The notes beneath the pieces are model-generated. The model saw only the letters and a list, made by a program, of their open reading frames with translations. It made no database searches and was not told the DNA's origin. The translations under genes and the position numbers were made by a program. DNA of 10,422 nt from Cristatella mucedo. Taxonomy: Eukaryota; Bryozoa; Phylactolaemata; Cristatellidae. The DNA lies in the NCBI GenBank assembly GCA_009760855.2, contig WPIO01000694.1:1-10422 (forward strand). Direction: 5' to 3'. This document shows, piece by piece, positions 8,101 to 10,422 of the stretch (its first letter is position 1; each line of letters begins with the position of its first letter).

Positions 8101-8544
8101 CTGCGAAGTGGCAAGCCTAGCTTTTATCCAACACCCGATCCGAGTCTCTGCTGTTGGCATGCGTTACGACCTTCATTAAGATGTAAATAGTTTCACACCT
8201 ATCTATGCAGCCATGTGATCATGGCTAGAGTTGCATTTTGGACACATGGTTAGGCTAATTGAGAATGTTACTGAAGTAAGACCAGGCAGCATTAACGCCA
8301 ACAAGTCGTCAACTAAAGTGGCACGAAGACACACCCTGCTCAGCACAGTTTGCAATGCCGGTCGTGAACTAACAGTGAATGACTAATAAAAGCAGCAACA
8401 CTCAGCACAATGTCACGTTCTTGCAACCTATTCATGGCAAAGCCATAATAGGCACGAGCCGATCGAAGCAGGAGAAGACGTTCTATGTAGAAGAGGCCTA
8501 AATTGGAATATCCTGAATAATACACTGCACTCAGTGCCACCTAC
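8101..8544 (-). other. Intron-like stretch between exon B and segment C, unit 3 (shortened)
   Basis: Counterpart of 869-1824, shortened by the 466 bp deletion at 8270/8271. It holds only the truncated segment D. Confidence 0.5.
8271..8382 (-). other. Possible FN3 C-terminal half (segment D), unit 3, cut by deletion
   Basis: Same segment, ended at 8271 by the 466 bp deletion private to unit 3, immediately after CTTACTTCAG on the minus strand. LVGVNAA is followed by one extra base and then the junction. Confidence 0.22.
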
Positions 8545-8826
8545 GTGCTTCAGCTGTTTCTGGCAACGAGAGCACTTGCTGAACCGTTCCCAGCTGAAGT
8601 AAAGCCAAACACAGTTACGTTGTACAATGTGTAGGGTGACAAACCAGTCACAGCCAGTGTCACGTTAGTCCGTAGTGACACAGACCTTAGTGCCGCTGCC
8701 GTTGCTTGGTAGCACAATTAGTATCCCTGGATGAAACCGTTTGCACAAGATGGTGGTGACCACGAGAAGGCGATGCTGCTGCTCGTGTTTTAAAGTTGTT
8801 GTCAGACCGCCCAGGATCACACGGGG
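8545..8826 (-). pseudogene. FN3 domain exon B, unit 3 (frameshifts plus nonsense codon)
   Basis: Second FN3 exon type, clearly paralogous to exon A. It is preceded by TGTCACTAAAAACTTTGCAG, which has a branch-point-like CACTAAA, and is followed by the donor GTAGGTGG; both ends fit phase 1. Read through its indels, the domain shows PCDPGGL, SIAFSWSPPSC, GFIQGYYLCYQANGSGT, KVCVTT, VTLAVTGLSPYTLYNVTVFGFTS and NGSASALVA. Extra bases lie in the G run near 8811 and the A run near 8790, at TCC near 8670 and at TTT near 8558. A base is missing near 8703. Removing these gives 279 nt, the same as exon A. A G-to-T change at 8718 also turns TAC TTG into TAA TTG, a stop not seen in units 1 and 2. Role: probable extracellular FN3 module. 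Confidence 0.65.
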
Positions 8827-10422
8827 CTGCAAAGTTTTTAGTGACACTAACGAAACTGGGCTGCACAGCAAGGCCGGCTTCTACAACAAGGTAGGAGAAG
8901 CAGAAGCGTACACTCATGCAAATCGTCTGCCCCGGCGGAATGGAAATGAAAGAGAAATAATTGTCATTTCTGATTCTTGTAAGGAAGGAAATTACAGCTG
9001 AAAAATATACGAATCGCGACGTGAGTTACTGCATCCTAAACCTGCGTCGACGAATGCGCCAAGCATCTCTGTCTGTAGCTCCACAATGCCATACAGACTA
9101 TGTGGGCGTGCACAGGAGGGCTTTTTGCTGCACGTTTGCAGACTAACTGGCTTCGGTAAGCGTTCGGCAACCAAGAGACTTTATATCAAACACAAAAGAC
9201 AAAGTGGGAAGCGTAGTAGAGTCAGGAGAGCAGTTGTGGTAGTGTGTAGGCCTAGAAAGTAGTACCTTAGGACAGATGAAGAGAAATGAGTTAATAGTCG
9301 GGCGGCAAAGATGGACAGTTGTCTTTGCGTTGGGACTGTGAAACCCAGGTTCACAGTCTGTGCAACTTATCGTGCAGTGAGTGGGTTATTCGTTAAGGTG
9401 CTGTACGACACGTCGCCGCATGCACTGCTTAATAATGCCAAAAGTATTGTGGAAATTGGGCAACAAAACACTGGTAGACGATACTTAGGGGATAAAATGC
9501 CCAAACGCGACGGGATAAGGGCTGGGGGGAAACGAAAAAAGCCCAAGGGGTGTGGAAAAAAAACCAGGGGGAAGCAAGGTGCCCTTTAAGTACAAGTAAC
9601 TTGTATGAACATAAAATTGCACAATTTGGTTTCACCGTGTGGCTATATACTAACTATAGCGGTCTGGCGACGACAGGCTAGAAAAAGCTCAGTCCTGCTG
9701 GGTTATAATACTGTAGCGCAGCATGCGCGTCTCCTCGAGTCAAAATCCCAGGCAACCTCAGATATAGAGTAGTAGGCTTCGACCAGGGCGTTTGGCTCAC
9801 ACGTTTATTAAGACCCAGAAACATATTATTTACCCCGATGACTTGCAAGTATGAGTGGCTACAACGTTCGACCACGGAGTAAGAGGCTCTACATGCGCAG
9901 CAAAAAAAAACCCCTTTCCACAACCAAAGATTGAAATGAGTTTTACTGGGTAAGTCGAACCAAGAGAGGGCAGCTGATATGCGATTTTCCTGCCCTCGGG
10001 CTAGACCCAGCGCCAATGGGAGGAATATTGAAAACAGGACCCAGAATATAGCAAGAAAGTCAAATATACTGCATAATGAGCCCAGTTGTTGTCTTGCTAT
10101 TATTGAGTGAAAATCCTCCCTTCATTATGCTTGGAGGATTTGTCAAGTATGGCAATAATCGTTTGATCCTCATCTCATATCGCAGGCGTGATGAGCCGAA
10201 AGGAGACTTCCTCTAAAGGCGCTATGTAATGTGAATGCATTATCGAGATTTTTATTCTTATATGCGCTTACACTGTGTATGCTGTCACTGGCTATACCTG
10301 CATTTTGACCGTGTGCATGTCAGCCCTAACCGTGTCACTCTCGTTTGTTGTTGAGTAGGATACAACTAACCACTCGATCATGCTTCGTGTGCTGTAAATG
10401 TCAAGTATCTAAACAAAGATCG
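8827..10422. other. Non-coding region 5' of exon B, unit 3, to window end
   Basis: No exon recognised. It holds the full 8966-9193 segment, the purine-rich block, a diverged stretch to 9936, and a final part nearly identical to 6655-7133. Confidence 0.55.
9505..9588. other. Purine-rich anomalous block, unit 3
   Basis: G-rich and A-rich runs on the plus strand (for example GGGCTGGGGGGAAACG and GGTGTGGAAAAAAAACC). They replace the sequence AACTGCTTTCCAATGCATCC found here in units 1 and 2. Homopolymer-heavy, low-complexity composition unlike the flanks suggests either a local insertion or poor-quality read data. Confidence 0.6.

Larger units (their letters stand above)
7134..10422. repeat. Tandem unit 3 of FN3-exon cassette
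   Basis: Third direct copy, ending at the last base of the window with the unit-closing word CAAAGATCG. It lacks 466 bp at the junction 8270/8271 (equivalent to 4845-5310 and 1081-1546). It carries the only intact exon A. Its stretch from about 9450 to 9936 is strongly diverged from the other units, whereas 9937-10422 is almost base-for-base like unit 2. Confidence 0.95.

Noticed and set aside
9311-9589. Plus-strand frame ending in a lysine- and glycine-rich basic tail
   Set aside because: The tail comes from the anomalous purine-rich block found only in unit 3; no such frame exists in the other copies.
1-10422. CRISPR array, phage or bacterial accessory island
   Set aside because: Repeats are 3.3-3.7 kb rather than short and regularly spaced, and coding sequence is spliced FN3 exons with GT/AG borders, which points to an animal genome.

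Overview
This window looks like animal (metazoan) nuclear DNA, not bacterial. There are no long uninterrupted genes, no operon-like packing and no ribosome-binding sites. The recognisable coding sequence is a set of short minus-strand exons for fibronectin type III (FN3) domains. They have GT/AG splice signals and phase-1 ends, and they are embedded in kilobase-scale AT-leaning non-coding DNA. The species cannot be named from the sequence. Symmetric phase-1 FN3 exons with several N-glycosylation sequons are typical of large extracellular or cell-surface animal proteins.

The whole window is three head-to-tail copies of one roughly 3.7 kb unit: unit 1 at 1-3679, unit 2 at 3680-7133 and unit 3 at 7134-10422. 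The copies align from end to end. Each lacks one private segment: about 130 bp in unit 1, 237 bp in unit 2 and 466 bp in unit 3. Unit 1 carries a run of 40 G. Unit 3 has a purine-rich anomalous block and a diverged stretch (about 9450-9936), followed by about 485 bp nearly identical to unit 2.

Each unit, read on the minus strand (high to low coordinates), holds the following: FN3 exon B; a weak FN3-like tail (segment D); in units 1 and 2 a further 466 bp segment; an FN3-like segment C; FN3 exon A; then 1.5-2 kb of apparently non-coding intron before exon B of the next copy. Exons A and B are clear paralogues. Both carry the same four cysteines and end in phase 1, so any copy could be included or skipped without changing the downstream frame. 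Exon A of unit 3 (7549-7827) is the only fully intact one: 93 codons, no stop, an acceptor and a donor. Exon A of unit 2 is open in its 5' half and then frameshifted. Exon A of unit 1 has lost its 3' end and donor. All three B exons and all three C segments carry frameshifts or stops.

The best reading is a recent intragenic tandem amplification of an FN3-exon cassette inside a large FN3-repeat gene transcribed from the minus strand. Many copy-specific one-base indels fall in exons and introns alike. They could be real decay or uncorrected sequencing error, and the sequence alone cannot decide. No RNA genes, CRISPR arrays or complete mobile elements were recognised.
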